From Sulfitobacter geojensis (lineage in GTDB: Bacteria > Pseudomonadota > Alphaproteobacteria > Rhodobacterales > Rhodobacteraceae): a DNA stretch of 64,000 nucleotides. Under the pieces are notes generated by a model. That model made no database searches. It saw only the letters and a list, made by a program, of their open reading frames with translations, and was not told where the DNA came from. The DNA lies in the NCBI RefSeq assembly GCF_000622325.1, contig NZ_JASE01000005.1, positions 1,178,001-1,242,000 of the forward strand. Reading direction: 5' to 3'. Below are positions 53,032 to 62,140 of the stretch, piece by piece. Position 1 is the first letter of the stretch; each line of letters starts with the position of its first letter. A program made the translations under genes and the position numbers.

Positions 53032-54198
53032 ATGGACGCACTAAAAAATATTACAGTTATCGAGTTTTCCCACATGGTGATGGGGCCAACAGCGGGGATG
53101 ATTTTGGCGGATCTGGGTGCCGAAGTCATCAAAATCGAACCGCTTGGCGGGGATAAAACCCGTAAACTCAAAGGGTCCGGTGCAGGGTACTTTGCGATGT
53201 TCAATCGCAACAAGAAAAGCATCTGCGTTGATTTGAAAAGCGCTGAAGGGCAGGCGGTTATTCGTAAGCTGCTTGTTAACGCTGATGTCATGATCGAAAA
53301 TTTCCGTAACGGTGCGCTTGATAAGATCGGCCTTGGGCGCGCCGACATTGAAAAGTTAAACCCAAAATTGATTTATCAATCTTCCAAAGGTTTTCTTTCA
53401 GGGCCTTACCAGGACCGGACCGCGCTGGATGAAGTAGCCCAGATGATGGGCGGCTTGGCCTATATGACAGGTCCGACAGGTCGCCCGCTGCGTGCGGGTG
53501 CATCGGTTATTGATATCAGCGGGGCCATGTTCGGGGTGATCGGAATACTTGCTGCGTTGTTCCGGCGCACCGAAACCGGATCAGGGGCGCATGTGGCTGC
53601 GTCGCTCTATGAAACAACAGCGTTCATGGTTGGACAGCACATTGCACAGCATGCCGTTACCGGTACGCCGGCACCCCCCATGCCCGAAAGGGTGTCGGCA
53701 TGGGCTGTCTACGATGTGTTTGACTGCGCAGATGGCCAAATTTTCGTTGGTGTCGTAAGTGATGGTCAGTGGGAGACCTTTTGCGATACCTTTGGCCTGA
53801 GTGACTGGCGAGATGCTGAGGGATACCGCACCAATTCGGAGCGGGTTGAACTTCGCGGCGATATCATCCCGCGTTTGCAAGCATTGTTCGGCGGCAAGCC
53901 GATTGCCGAGCTGGAGGCAAAACTGGAGACCGCAGGACTGCCCTACGCCCCCATCCGCAAGCCGCAGGATCTGTTGAGCGACCCGCACCTCATGGCGGAG
54001 GGGCTGGAAACGCTGACCTTGCCAGATACCGGTGAGCAGGTGCAGCTGCCTCGCCTTCCTATGGCATTGGACGGCAAACGTGCCGCGCTGCGACGTGATT
54101 TGCCAGCGGCGGGACAAGACACGGCACAAGTCCTTGAGCAATTGGGCTTTTCGATAGAAGAGATGGCCGAAATGCGTGAAAGCGATGTCATAGGATAA
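53032..54198 (+). CDS. CaiB/BaiF family CoA transferase (second copy)
   Basis: 388 residues. Class III CoA transferase signatures are ITVIEFSHMVMGPTAGMILADLGAEVIKIEP and VMIENFRNGALDKIGL. The residue at the catalytic Asp position reads LYETTAF, again Glu. The start at 53032 (a GTG lies one codon upstream) is chosen because the upstream frame runs through the promoter. Its stop shares a base with the LeuC-like start, so activation and hydration are coexpressed. Confidence 0.86.
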   Translation: MDALKNITVIEFSHMVMGPTAGMILADLGAEVIKIEPLGGDKTRKLKGSGAGYFAMFNRNKKSICVDLKSAEGQAVIRKLLVNADVMIENFRNGALDKIGLGRADIEKLNPKLIYQSSKGFLSGPYQDRTALDEVAQMMGGLAYMTGPTGRPLRAGASVIDISGAMFGVIGILAALFRRTETGSGAHVAASLYETTAFMVGQHIAQHAVTGTPAPPMPERVSAWAVYDVFDCADGQIFVGVVSDGQWETFCDTFGLSDWRDAEGYRTNSERVELRGDIIPRLQALFGGKPIAELEAKLETAGLPYAPIRKPQDLLSDPHLMAEGLETLTLPDTGEQVQLPRLPMALDGKRAALRRDLPAAGQDTAQVLEQLGFSIEEMAEMRESDVIG

Positions 54199-55592
54199 TG
54201 ATGCCCCGCACTTTGTTCGAAAAAATCCGGGATTTGCACGTAGTTTCAAAGCTTGAGGATGGTGCCCACTTGATCGCGATCGACCGGATCATGCTGCACG
54301 AGCGAACCGGATCTATCGCGTTGTCAAATATGCTTGATGACGGGCGAGAACTTCTGCGCCCGGAGGCTGTCTTTTCGACCATCGACCATATTGTTGATAC
54401 CGCGCCGGGACGTCCATCTACCACCCGCATGCCTGGCGGACAGGTGTTCGTTGACGAAATGCGGCGAACAACCAAGACGCTTGGACTGGGGTTATTTGAC
54501 GTCGATGACAGCAGGCAAGGAATTGTGCACGTTATCGCACCCGAACAAGGCATCGCGTTACCTGGCATTACAATGGTTTGTCCCGATAGCCATACTTGCA
54601 CGCTTGGGGCACTAGGCGCGTTGGCGTGGGGGATCGGCTCAACTGAATGCGAGCATGCCCTTGCGACCGGGACGTTGCGGTTGCCACAGTATGGCCAGAT
54701 ACGTTTTTCGCTGACTGGGCAACGTCCGGAATGGATTGGTCCTAAGGATATAATCCTGCATTTGATTGCCAAATTCGGGGCCGGTTTTGGTAAAGACCAC
54801 GTTATTGAATTTGCCGGACCAGCAGTCGCTGACTTGTCGATCGAAGAACGTCTTACCCTTTGTAATATGGGGGTCGAGTTCGGTGCCTTTACCGTAATTA
54901 TTGCGCCTGACGAGAAGACAATTGAATATGTCGCTGGGCGAGCAAATGCACCCCGACCGGCAGACCAAGATGCGGCAGTTGCACATTGGAAGACACTGGC
55001 CTCTGATAGGGACGCAAAATTCGACTTAGACCTTACCATTGATGTGAGCTCCATCAGTCCAACCGTAAGTTGGGGAACAAGTGCGGATCAGTCTATCGCT
55101 ATTGATGCCGACCTTCCCACGCCTGAATCTGACCAGCCTGACCTTCTTCGAGCGATTGATTATATGGGCCTGACTGCGGGTGCACCGTTGTTGGGGATGC
55201 CCATTGACGGTGCTTTCATAGGGTCCTGTACAAATAGCCGGTTAAGCGATTTGCAACGTGCAGCGAATATCCTGAAGGGGCGGAAACTGGCAGCAGGTGT
55301 GCGGGGCATTTGCGTGCCCGGATCAACGGCGGTCAAATTGGCTGCCGAGGCAGAGGGGCTGGACCTGATTTTCAAGGCGGCTGGGTTCGAATGGCAGGAA
55401 GCGGGCTGCGCGATGTGTTTTTATGCGGGAGGAGAAACCTTTGCTCCCAAGTCCCGCGTCGTTTCCTCAACCAATCGCAGCTTTGAAGGCCGGCAGGGAC
55501 CAGGTGTGCGCACGCATATCACCAGTCCGGAAACCGTAGCCTGGAGCGCGATCTGTGGCGAAATCGCTGATCTGCGAAAGTTCCCCTCATGA
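54198..55592 (+). CDS. LeuC-like hydratase large subunit (aconitase family)
   Basis: 464 residues, the length of LeuC. [4Fe-4S] ligands are visible as Cys in IGSCTNSRLSDL and the pair in GCAMCF; CPDSHTCTLGALGALAWGIGSTECEHALATG is the conserved active-site stretch. In leucine synthesis LeuC isomerises isopropylmalate. The operon here is catabolic and lacks leuA/leuB, so a role such as (di)methylmaleate or citraconate hydration is more likely (inference). It overlaps the small subunit by 4 bases. Confidence 0.85.
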   Translation: MMPRTLFEKIRDLHVVSKLEDGAHLIAIDRIMLHERTGSIALSNMLDDGRELLRPEAVFSTIDHIVDTAPGRPSTTRMPGGQVFVDEMRRTTKTLGLGLFDVDDSRQGIVHVIAPEQGIALPGITMVCPDSHTCTLGALGALAWGIGSTECEHALATGTLRLPQYGQIRFSLTGQRPEWIGPKDIILHLIAKFGAGFGKDHVIEFAGPAVADLSIEERLTLCNMGVEFGAFTVIIAPDEKTIEYVAGRANAPRPADQDAAVAHWKTLASDRDAKFDLDLTIDVSSISPTVSWGTSADQSIAIDADLPTPESDQPDLLRAIDYMGLTAGAPLLGMPIDGAFIGSCTNSRLSDLQRAANILKGRKLAAGVRGICVPGSTAVKLAAEAEGLDLIFKAAGFEWQEAGCAMCFYAGGETFAPKSRVVSSTNRSFEGRQGPGVRTHITSPETVAWSAICGEIADLRKFPS

Positions 55593-56206
55593 ACACTCCT
55601 TGGATCGACCACAGCGGTATCGTGGCCCCGATGATGGACGACAACATCAACACGGACGCGATCATTCCATCGCGAGAGATGAAGCGCGTTTCCAAGAAAG
55701 GCTTGGCAGATGGGTTGTTTGCCAATCAGCGATATCTCGATACGCAGCGCGACCCGAACCCCGACTTCATTCTGAACCAAGCGCCTTTTACAAAGGCGAC
55801 GATATTGTTGTTCGGCGCGAACGCCGGTTGTGGATCGTCACGCGAGCATGCAGTCTGGGCGCTGAAAGACTTCGGTATTCGCGCGGTTGTCGCCGAAAGC
55901 TTTGCATCGATTTTTCAGGCAAATTGCATTGCAAACGGGATCTTGCCAATCGCGCTACCGCGCGATCAGGTTCGTGCGATGGCTCAGTGGGTAGAAGTGG
56001 ACCCTGCAGCGCATCACGTTGCCATTCGGCTCGAGCAAAAAACAATCGGATTTGATGGTAGGGAAATCCCGTTTGAGATCGCGGATAATCCCCGTCGCAT
56101 GTTGCTGAACGGGGTTTCCCCGATTGACGAAACCCTTGTTTTTCGCAAAGAAATCGATGGTTTTTTCAACCAAGACCGTGCGCGACGGCCTTGGTTGTAT
56201 TCATAG
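55589..56206 (+). CDS. LeuD-like hydratase small subunit
   Basis: 205 residues of the aconitase swivel domain: NINTDAIIPSREMK near the start and GANAGCGSSREHAVWALKDFGIRAVVAESFASIFQANCIANGILPI. It pairs with the preceding large subunit. Its stop abuts the stop of the convergent racemase-like gene with no spacer. Confidence 0.86.
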   Translation: MNTPWIDHSGIVAPMMDDNINTDAIIPSREMKRVSKKGLADGLFANQRYLDTQRDPNPDFILNQAPFTKATILLFGANAGCGSSREHAVWALKDFGIRAVVAESFASIFQANCIANGILPIALPRDQVRAMAQWVEVDPAAHHVAIRLEQKTIGFDGREIPFEIADNPRRMLLNGVSPIDETLVFRKEIDGFFNQDRARRPWLYS

Positions 56207-56989
56207 TCAGTCTGCGGCCGCCGGGAAAAGCGCTTTGAATCGCGGACCCCATTCCTCCGCAGAAACCCATTCGGCCAAGGTTGATGCATCCAATTGGCGA
56301 CCTCGCTGCGGTTCAACACAGGCCCATGCGAGCGCAAGGTTGCAGGAAATCGGAACAGGTCCGCTCCATCCGGCGCGTGCGATCAACGGCAACAGGGTTG
56401 GCATGCCCGTCCCAAGCATGACAATCGCGTCGCAATCCGTATCCTTAAGCGCGTCCATTGAGGCGAGTGTTGCCGCACCGGTCATCGCATAGATAGGGTG
56501 GAATTTGCTTTCCACCAGTTTTGGTCCGGTGACCTTAACCACCTCGAACCCGAAGCTTTCCCAGTAGGGGACGCATTTTTCATTCAAGCTGTCGGGGTAG
56601 GGGGACAGTAATGCAATCTTCTTGGCCGATACGGCATTCAAGGCAAGGATTGTCGCAGCGGCCGCTGTATAACAGCGCTTGTTGTGACGTTCCGAAATCT
56701 CGGCCATCAGCTCTTGTTCTTTGTCACGCCCAATCAGGTAGGAGGCACCGGTGCATCCGATGCCAATGACATCAACTGGCGCGTTGGCAAAGTCTTCAGC
56801 GGTGTGGACAAAGCGCGTGGTGTAATCAACAAGGCGCTCTTCAATCGTGGACTTATCGCTCGTCAATCGTGCGTTAAGCATCGACCAATCGGCAGGCATT
56901 AAGGCCCAGAACTCCGGCTCAACAGTTGTATTGGCTTGGGGTGTCAACATCCCGATGATGCCGCCGGCACCGTAATCTGACTGGCTCAT
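56207..56989 (-). CDS. Asp/Glu racemase-superfamily protein (maleate isomerase-like)
   Basis: 260 residues. GIIGMLTPQANTTVEPEF at the N-terminus and GIGCTGASYLIG (Cys79) match maleate cis-trans isomerase and arylmalonate decarboxylase relatives. The second active-site strand, where a Cys is expected, reads VMLGTGMPTLL, so only the first Cys is evident. It is coupled to the upstream isochorismatase-fold gene by a 4-base overlap. That amidase-isomerase pairing recalls the end of nicotinate degradation (maleamate to maleate to fumarate), though the missing Cys leaves the reaction open. Confidence 0.78.
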   Translation of the reverse strand: MSQSDYGAGGIIGMLTPQANTTVEPEFWALMPADWSMLNARLTSDKSTIEERLVDYTTRFVHTAEDFANAPVDVIGIGCTGASYLIGRDKEQELMAEISERHNKRCYTAAAATILALNAVSAKKIALLSPYPDSLNEKCVPYWESFGFEVVKVTGPKLVESKFHPIYAMTGAATLASMDALKDTDCDAIVMLGTGMPTLLPLIARAGWSGPVPISCNLALAWACVEPQRGRQLDASTLAEWVSAEEWGPRFKALFPAAAD

Positions 56990-57609
56990 GTTTCATCTGC
57001 CTCTTGGATGCTTTGGAGTGCCTGCGCGCAGGTCATCACGGGTGATACTGTACCAAGGTCCGCGATCGCGGAATTGTGGGTTTGGGCACTAAAGGCCGCG
57101 CATCCGTCACTTAACACGCAGGTGTTCAAATCACGCACATGTGCATCGCGCACGGTCGACGCCACACCGCCATTCGTGACGATGCCGCCCACGATCAAAG
57201 ATTCGATACCGACCTTTCGAAGGGCCCATTCCATACGCGTCATGTAAAATGCCGAATAAGCGACCTTTTCGATGGTTAAATCAGCAGGCTGCAATTCATC
57301 TACCAATTGATGTCCCCACGCACCGGGTTGGAAGTCGCCTTTGCGCAGGAAGGGGCGTAGTTCTTTGAGGTGGGGTGAAATCAGTGGCTCCCCGCCTCGC
57401 CCTGGTACAAGCGTAAATTGGGTCGAAACAACCCAGCCGCCTTTGCGTCTCAGAGCGTCCGCCAAGGGGGCGATCCGCTCTGGAAGTGCTGCGATAGCGG
57501 CGTCCTTTTGACCGCCGCGCGCATAGGCACCTTCGGGATGCAGAAAATCGTTCTGCAAGTCGACAATCAGCAGCGCAGTTCGTGCGGGCCTCAAAGTAAA
57601 TTTCTTCAT
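56986..57609 (-). CDS. Isochorismatase-fold protein lacking the catalytic Cys
   Basis: 207 residues, ATG at 57609 after GAGGGG. The fold is clear (ALLIVDLQNDFLHPEGAYARGG; the Lys in LTIEKVAYSAFYMTR). The nucleophile loop reads GGIVTNGGVASTVRDA, with Gly where amidohydrolases have Cys. It may use isochorismatase-like chemistry without a covalent intermediate, or be non-catalytic. It is first in a two-gene unit with the racemase-like protein and divergent from the FAD monooxygenase. Confidence 0.8.
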   Translation of the reverse strand: MKKFTLRPARTALLIVDLQNDFLHPEGAYARGGQKDAAIAALPERIAPLADALRRKGGWVVSTQFTLVPGRGGEPLISPHLKELRPFLRKGDFQPGAWGHQLVDELQPADLTIEKVAYSAFYMTRMEWALRKVGIESLIVGGIVTNGGVASTVRDAHVRDLNTCVLSDGCAAFSAQTHNSAIADLGTVSPVMTCAQALQSIQEADET

Positions 57610-57629
57610 TTTCCCCTCAATACTCTTTC

Positions 57630-57672
57630 TTGACATGCGCTTAAAAGATATAATAGTATATCCTTATGTCAA
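57630..57672. promoter_or_regulatory. Symmetric divergent promoter with dyads
   Basis: TTGACAT (57630-57636) and its inverted copy ATGTCAA (57666-57672) provide -35 boxes for both directions. Between them GATATA-ATAG-TATATC (57647-57662) is a perfect 6-bp inverted repeat overlapping the predicted -10 regions. One bound regulator could shut both operons; the GntR/UTRA protein is a candidate. Confidence 0.6.
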
Positions 57673-57691
57673 TAAGATTGCGACAAGTTAC

Positions 57692-58876
57692 ATGCATAGT
57701 GGTATGACGAATTCCGTAGTGATAATAGGGGCCGGACCGGTTGGTCTAACGATGGCGTGGCGCTTGATCGGCTTGGGAGTAAGCGTTCACGTATTCGAAG
57801 CGGACGACGCAATTTCCGACCAACTGCGCGCCTCTACGTTCCATCCGCCGACCCTTGATATGTTTAAAGAATCCGGCATCACTGCAGAGCTTGTTGCACA
57901 GGGGCGGATCACGCCAACTTGGCAAATTCGCCAACATGAAGATGGTGATCTTGTTGAGTTCGACCTGAATGTCCTGGCGGATGAAACGGATCACCCGTAT
58001 CGGCTTCAATGCCGTCAGGCCCGCTTGTCGGAGGCGTTGTTGCGCCGCCTGCCTTCCGGAACCGTTTCATTTTCCACGCCGGTTTCTGCTGTTGGTCAGG
58101 ATGCCAATGGATCTGCTTGGGTTGAGGTCGGTGGCGAACGGATTTCAGCTGATTACGTCATCGGTTGCGATGGTGCGCGCAGTTTGGTGCGCAACGCAAT
58201 GGGTGTGTCGTTAGAAGGGCAAACCTATCCTGAGAGTACCGTGTTGGCGACGACAAAGTTGCCGTTTGAAAATTACCTTTCTGGTTTGTCTGGGGTGAAC
58301 TACGTCTGGCATAATGAGGGTACCTATTCCCTTTTGCGCTTGCCTGATTTGTGGCGCATCTCGCTGCACCCCGGCGCAGATGAAACTCCCGAAGATGCAT
58401 TGACCGACAGGTCCATTATCGCCAAGACCCGCGCAATTATTCCTGATGCACCAGAGATTGAGGTAGAAGAAAAGCGGATTTATCGCGTGCATCGTCGCAT
58501 CGTGTCCGATTATCGAAAAGGGCGTTTGCTGCTTGCCGGTGATGCGGCTCACCTTAATAGCCCCAAAGGCGGTATGGGGATGAATGGCGGCATTCACGAC
58601 GCGTTCAATCTGTCCGAAAAATTGGTCGCGGTTCTGGATGGTGCGCCGGATGATTTGCTTGATCTTTATACACGTCAACGCCGTCCGATCGCAGCCGAAG
58701 AGATCCTTGCACAGGCCGATGCGAACCGCAAACGGATGGCCGTCAAGGATCCGGCAGAGCGTAAAGCCTATTTGCGAGAGTTGCAGCAAACCGTCGCGGA
58801 TCGAGATGCCGCCCGAGCTTTCCTAATGCGATCTTCGATGTTTACCGGTCTGAAGCGCGCCGAGGCGATCACGTGA
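57692..58876 (+). CDS. FAD-dependent aromatic-ring-type monooxygenase
   Basis: 394 residues (ATG at 57704 is an alternative). It belongs to the p-hydroxybenzoate hydroxylase/UbiH group: GxGxxG in VIIGAGPVGLTMAWRL, the DG motif YVIGCDGARSLVR, and the GD motif LLLAGDAAHLNSPKGGMGMNGGIHDAFNL. It would hydroxylate an aromatic or heteroaromatic ring, or start ring opening, with NAD(P)H and O2. Its stop overlaps the SDR start (GTGA). Confidence 0.85.
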   Translation: MHSGMTNSVVIIGAGPVGLTMAWRLIGLGVSVHVFEADDAISDQLRASTFHPPTLDMFKESGITAELVAQGRITPTWQIRQHEDGDLVEFDLNVLADETDHPYRLQCRQARLSEALLRRLPSGTVSFSTPVSAVGQDANGSAWVEVGGERISADYVIGCDGARSLVRNAMGVSLEGQTYPESTVLATTKLPFENYLSGLSGVNYVWHNEGTYSLLRLPDLWRISLHPGADETPEDALTDRSIIAKTRAIIPDAPEIEVEEKRIYRVHRRIVSDYRKGRLLLAGDAAHLNSPKGGMGMNGGIHDAFNLSEKLVAVLDGAPDDLLDLYTRQRRPIAAEEILAQADANRKRMAVKDPAERKAYLRELQQTVADRDAARAFLMRSSMFTGLKRAEAIT

Positions 58877-59595
58877 CGCGGACCCTTACTATTCTTGGCG
58901 GGGCAGGTGGCATCGGCCGTGCCTTGGTGGGAACCGCCGTAACGCGAGGCTGGCGGGTTGAGGTTGTCGATCTGTTTTCAACATTAACAAAATGGCATGC
59001 GCCTGAAGGGGTGCATGTGACCGGCTTTGATGCGTCCGGCAATGGTGCGTTGGAGCATGCCCTTGATGGTGAGCCCACCGACGGTTTCGTGAATTTGGCG
59101 GGCTTTATGGGCAAGTCCCAACCAGTCGTTGATGCGCCAGCCGACGACTGGCATCACCTGATCGACGGCAATTTAACAACCGCACATCGCGCCGCCGTTG
59201 TGATGGCTCCCCGTCTCAAAGACGGCGGGTCATTTGTGAATGTTGGTTCCGGTCTAGGGCATTTCGCGCGGGCCGGTTACGGCCCATACGCTGTGGCCAA
59301 GGCTGGCATCTCTGCATTGACCCGACAGCTCGCGCTGGAGCTGGCCCCGCGAATTCGGGTCAATTGCGTGGCACCTTCGGCGGTGGATACGGAGTTTTTG
59401 TACGGTGGATCGCACCGCGGCACCCCGGTTGAATTGCCTCGTTTTGATACGAAAGCCTACGGGGCGTCGAACCCGATGGGCCGTATTGCAACACCCGCTG
59501 ATATCGTTGGACCCATCTTGTTCCTGTTGTCGCAGGATGCCGCCTATGTAAACGGCCAGACACTTCATGTGAATGGCGGAGCTTTCATGACATGA
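58873..59595 (+). CDS. Short-chain dehydrogenase/reductase
   Basis: 240 residues, GTG start overlapping the monooxygenase stop. Cofactor loop ILGGAGGIGRALVG, catalytic Ser in FVNVGSGLGHFA, Tyr-x3-Lys as YAVAK, and the C-terminal YVNGQTLHVNGGAFMT. It would oxidise an alcohol intermediate to the aldehyde or ketone used by the next enzyme. Confidence 0.87.
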   Translation: MTRTLTILGGAGGIGRALVGTAVTRGWRVEVVDLFSTLTKWHAPEGVHVTGFDASGNGALEHALDGEPTDGFVNLAGFMGKSQPVVDAPADDWHHLIDGNLTTAHRAAVVMAPRLKDGGSFVNVGSGLGHFARAGYGPYAVAKAGISALTRQLALELAPRIRVNCVAPSAVDTEFLYGGSHRGTPVELPRFDTKAYGASNPMGRIATPADIVGPILFLLSQDAAYVNGQTLHVNGGAFMT

Positions 59596-59605
59596 GGATC
59601 AAATC

Positions 59606-61102
59606 GTGACTTTCCACTTACCTATTGCCCCCCCCTCTGTAGCGCACGGATTTGTTGGCGGAAAACGCTCTTTGGGCGGCGGTATCGAAATGCCCGTATT
59701 TTATCCTGCAACCGGCCAACAAGTTTCGTCGCTTGTGGAAGATGATGCAGCATCGGTTGATGCCGCGGTAAAAATGGCGCGCCAAGCCTTCGATACCGGA
59801 CCTTGGTCGCGGTTGTCTGTGGCGAAACGGGTCGACGTTCTGCGACGCTGCCAGCAGACAATCCTTGATCACGCAGACGAACTGGCGCGACTTGAGTGCG
59901 TTGCAACAGGATTGTTGCTGCGTGAGTTGCGCCAGCGCCATATGGCGCGCGCCGCCCATAATTTCGGGTTCTTTGCCGAATACATCAGCCAAAGCAGCGG
60001 TCAGCGGTTCGATCAAACCGAAGGGTATATGACGACCGTTACCCGTGATCCGGTCGGTGTCGCGGCACTGATTGCGCCGTGGAATGCGCCGGTTGCGCTG
60101 GCGTCTATGAAAATTGCGTCGGCTTTGGCCTTCGGCAACACCTGTGTGTTGAAACCGTCCGAGCAGACACCGCTCGCATTGATGAGATTGGTTGAATTGT
60201 TGCAAGACGTCTTGCCCGAAGGCGTACTTAATCTTGTGAATGGCCGCGGCACGGTCACAGGGTCGGCACTTGTAGAACACCCTGATGTGGACTTGATCAG
60301 CTTCACGGGTGGCACGGAAACCGGCCGTTCGATCATGTCGGCCGCAGGTCGGAACCTTGTGCCTTGTACAATGGAACTGGGTGGCAAGTCAGCGAACATC
60401 ATTACCGCGACGGCGGACTTTGAACGTGCGCTAGACGGGGCCTTACTGGGGATTTTTTCGAATAACGGTCAGCAATGTTTGGCCGGTTCCCGCATTCTGG
60501 TAGAGCGGAGCATCCACGCGGAGTTTTGTGAGCGCTTTGTCGAGCGGGCCGCAAAATTGAAAGTGGGAGATCCGACTGCAGATGAGACCGAGCTTGGCCC
60601 GCTGGCGTCACTGCCGCACATGAACCGCGTTCTGGACTTTGCCAATATTACCAAAAACGAAGGTGGCAAACTGTTAACCGGGGGCAGCCGTCGGGAAGAT
60701 ATGGGGGAGGGATATTTCATTTCGCCCACCGCAGTCTGCGCCACTTCGAATTCGGATACTGTCGCCCAAGAAGAAATATTCGGCCCGTTCGCTACCATCT
60801 TGCCCTTTGACAGCACTCAAGAAGCTGTCGCCATGGCCAACGACACCAAGTTCGGGCTGGTGGCTTACGTCTGGTCGGACCACCTGCCCACGGTCATGGA
60901 AATGACTGAGGGCCTGCGAGCAGGGGTATTGTGGGTGAATACGCCGATGATGCGCGAATTGCGCGCGCCTTTCGGGGGGTATGGCGATTCCGGCGTCGGG
61001 CGCGAAGGCGGCGCGTCATGCGAAGCATTCTACACCGAAGAGAAGACCGTCACCATTCCAAAGACCGCGCCGGTTCTTAGAAAACTTGGCGGATTAGATT
61101 GA
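59606..61102 (+). CDS. NAD(P)-dependent aldehyde dehydrogenase
   Basis: 498 residues of the ALDH superfamily. Motifs present are PWNAPVALASMKIASALAFGNT, FTGGTETGR, MELGGKSANI (catalytic Glu) and NNGQQCLAGSRILV (catalytic Cys). Overall it is close to semialdehyde or betaine-aldehyde-type enzymes. It oxidises a pathway aldehyde to the acid. Ten bases separate it from the SDR. Confidence 0.9.
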   Translation: MTFHLPIAPPSVAHGFVGGKRSLGGGIEMPVFYPATGQQVSSLVEDDAASVDAAVKMARQAFDTGPWSRLSVAKRVDVLRRCQQTILDHADELARLECVATGLLLRELRQRHMARAAHNFGFFAEYISQSSGQRFDQTEGYMTTVTRDPVGVAALIAPWNAPVALASMKIASALAFGNTCVLKPSEQTPLALMRLVELLQDVLPEGVLNLVNGRGTVTGSALVEHPDVDLISFTGGTETGRSIMSAAGRNLVPCTMELGGKSANIITATADFERALDGALLGIFSNNGQQCLAGSRILVERSIHAEFCERFVERAAKLKVGDPTADETELGPLASLPHMNRVLDFANITKNEGGKLLTGGSRREDMGEGYFISPTAVCATSNSDTVAQEEIFGPFATILPFDSTQEAVAMANDTKFGLVAYVWSDHLPTVMEMTEGLRAGVLWVNTPMMRELRAPFGGYGDSGVGREGGASCEAFYTEEKTVTIPKTAPVLRKLGGLD

Positions 61103-61132
61103 AACGAAACTTCAACAACAGGGAAAATAAGA

Positions 61133-62140
61133 ATGAAACTGATAAAAAATCTCGCAACCAGTGTCGCAGCTCTAGGTCTTTTGACGATGTCGGCGATGGC
61201 GCAGGATACGATCAAGGTGGCCAGCTTTACCTCTGAAAAAGCGACCGGCGTATCCAAAGTAATCGAACCGTGGATGGACGCCGTTGCGGCCGATCTTGGT
61301 GATCAGATCGCGATGCGCGGGTTCTGGGGCGGCACATTGGGAAAAAGCCCGTTTAAACAGTTTGAGCTTGTTCAAAACGGTGTCGCAGATGCGGCCTGGA
61401 TCTTGCCTAGCTATACAGCTGGCCAGTTTCCGGAAATGGGCCTTTTCGAATTGCCATTCCTGTTCCGAAACGCCCACGAAGCATCGACAACCGGATGGAA
61501 ACTCTATGAAGCCGGTTTGTTGACGGGCTTTGACGGCGTGCATGTTGTCGGCTTTTTCTCGACAGAGCCCAACACGCTGTTCATGAAAAAGCAGATCGAA
61601 ACGCTGGACGGGCTGAAGGACCTGAAGATCCGTTCGGCAGGACCGATCCAAGCCCGTTGGCTTGAGGAATTTGGCGCAGCCCCCCAGACGTTGTCATCAT
61701 CGGAGTATAACGAAGCCCTCAGCCGGGGTACTGTCGAGGGTGTCATTCAAGGCTGGACCGGTATGGCGACATTCAAGTCCTTTCCACTGGTCGAGCAGTC
61801 CTTTGAGGTGCCAACAGGCGCAATTCCGTTTCTGTTTCTCATGAACGAAGGCAAATGGAATTCTCTTCCTGCGCAGACCCAGGCAGCAATGTCTGCCCAT
61901 GGTGGCGAGGCTTTCGCGAACATGGGTGCCGGCGCTTATACCGATGCCGGCGCAGCTATCATTGAAAAGGTAACGGCTGAGGGGGCGCTGAACAGAACCG
62001 AAATTTCGGAAAGTGACCTTAAGGCGTACGAGGAGCGATCCAAAGCGGTTCACGATTGGTGGATTGAGCGCACCCCTAACGGTAGCGTGGTCTATGATGC
62101 AGCTGTGGACATCCTTGCTGAAATCCGGGCTGGCAACTAA
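61133..62140 (+). CDS. TRAP transporter substrate-binding protein DctP
   Basis: 335 residues with a signal peptide ending SAMAQ. DctP-family features include GGTLGKSPFKQFELVQNGVADAAWILPSY, the conserved Arg in DLKIRSAGPIQ that binds the substrate carboxylate, and GVIQGWTGMATFKSF. It implies an organic acid ligand. Its stop overlaps the DctQ start. Confidence 0.9.
   Translation: MKLIKNLATSVAALGLLTMSAMAQDTIKVASFTSEKATGVSKVIEPWMDAVAADLGDQIAMRGFWGGTLGKSPFKQFELVQNGVADAAWILPSYTAGQFPEMGLFELPFLFRNAHEASTTGWKLYEAGLLTGFDGVHVVGFFSTEPNTLFMKKQIETLDGLKDLKIRSAGPIQARWLEEFGAAPQTLSSSEYNEALSRGTVEGVIQGWTGMATFKSFPLVEQSFEVPTGAIPFLFLMNEGKWNSLPAQTQAAMSAHGGEAFANMGAGAYTDAGAAIIEKVTAEGALNRTEISESDLKAYEERSKAVHDWWIERTPNGSVVYDAAVDILAEIRAGN

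Noticed and set aside
54198..56206. Reading LeuC/LeuD-like genes as the leucine biosynthesis pair
   Set aside because: No leuA or leuB nearby, and the pair is coupled to a CoA transferase in a catabolic operon. Function kept as a hydratase of unknown substrate.
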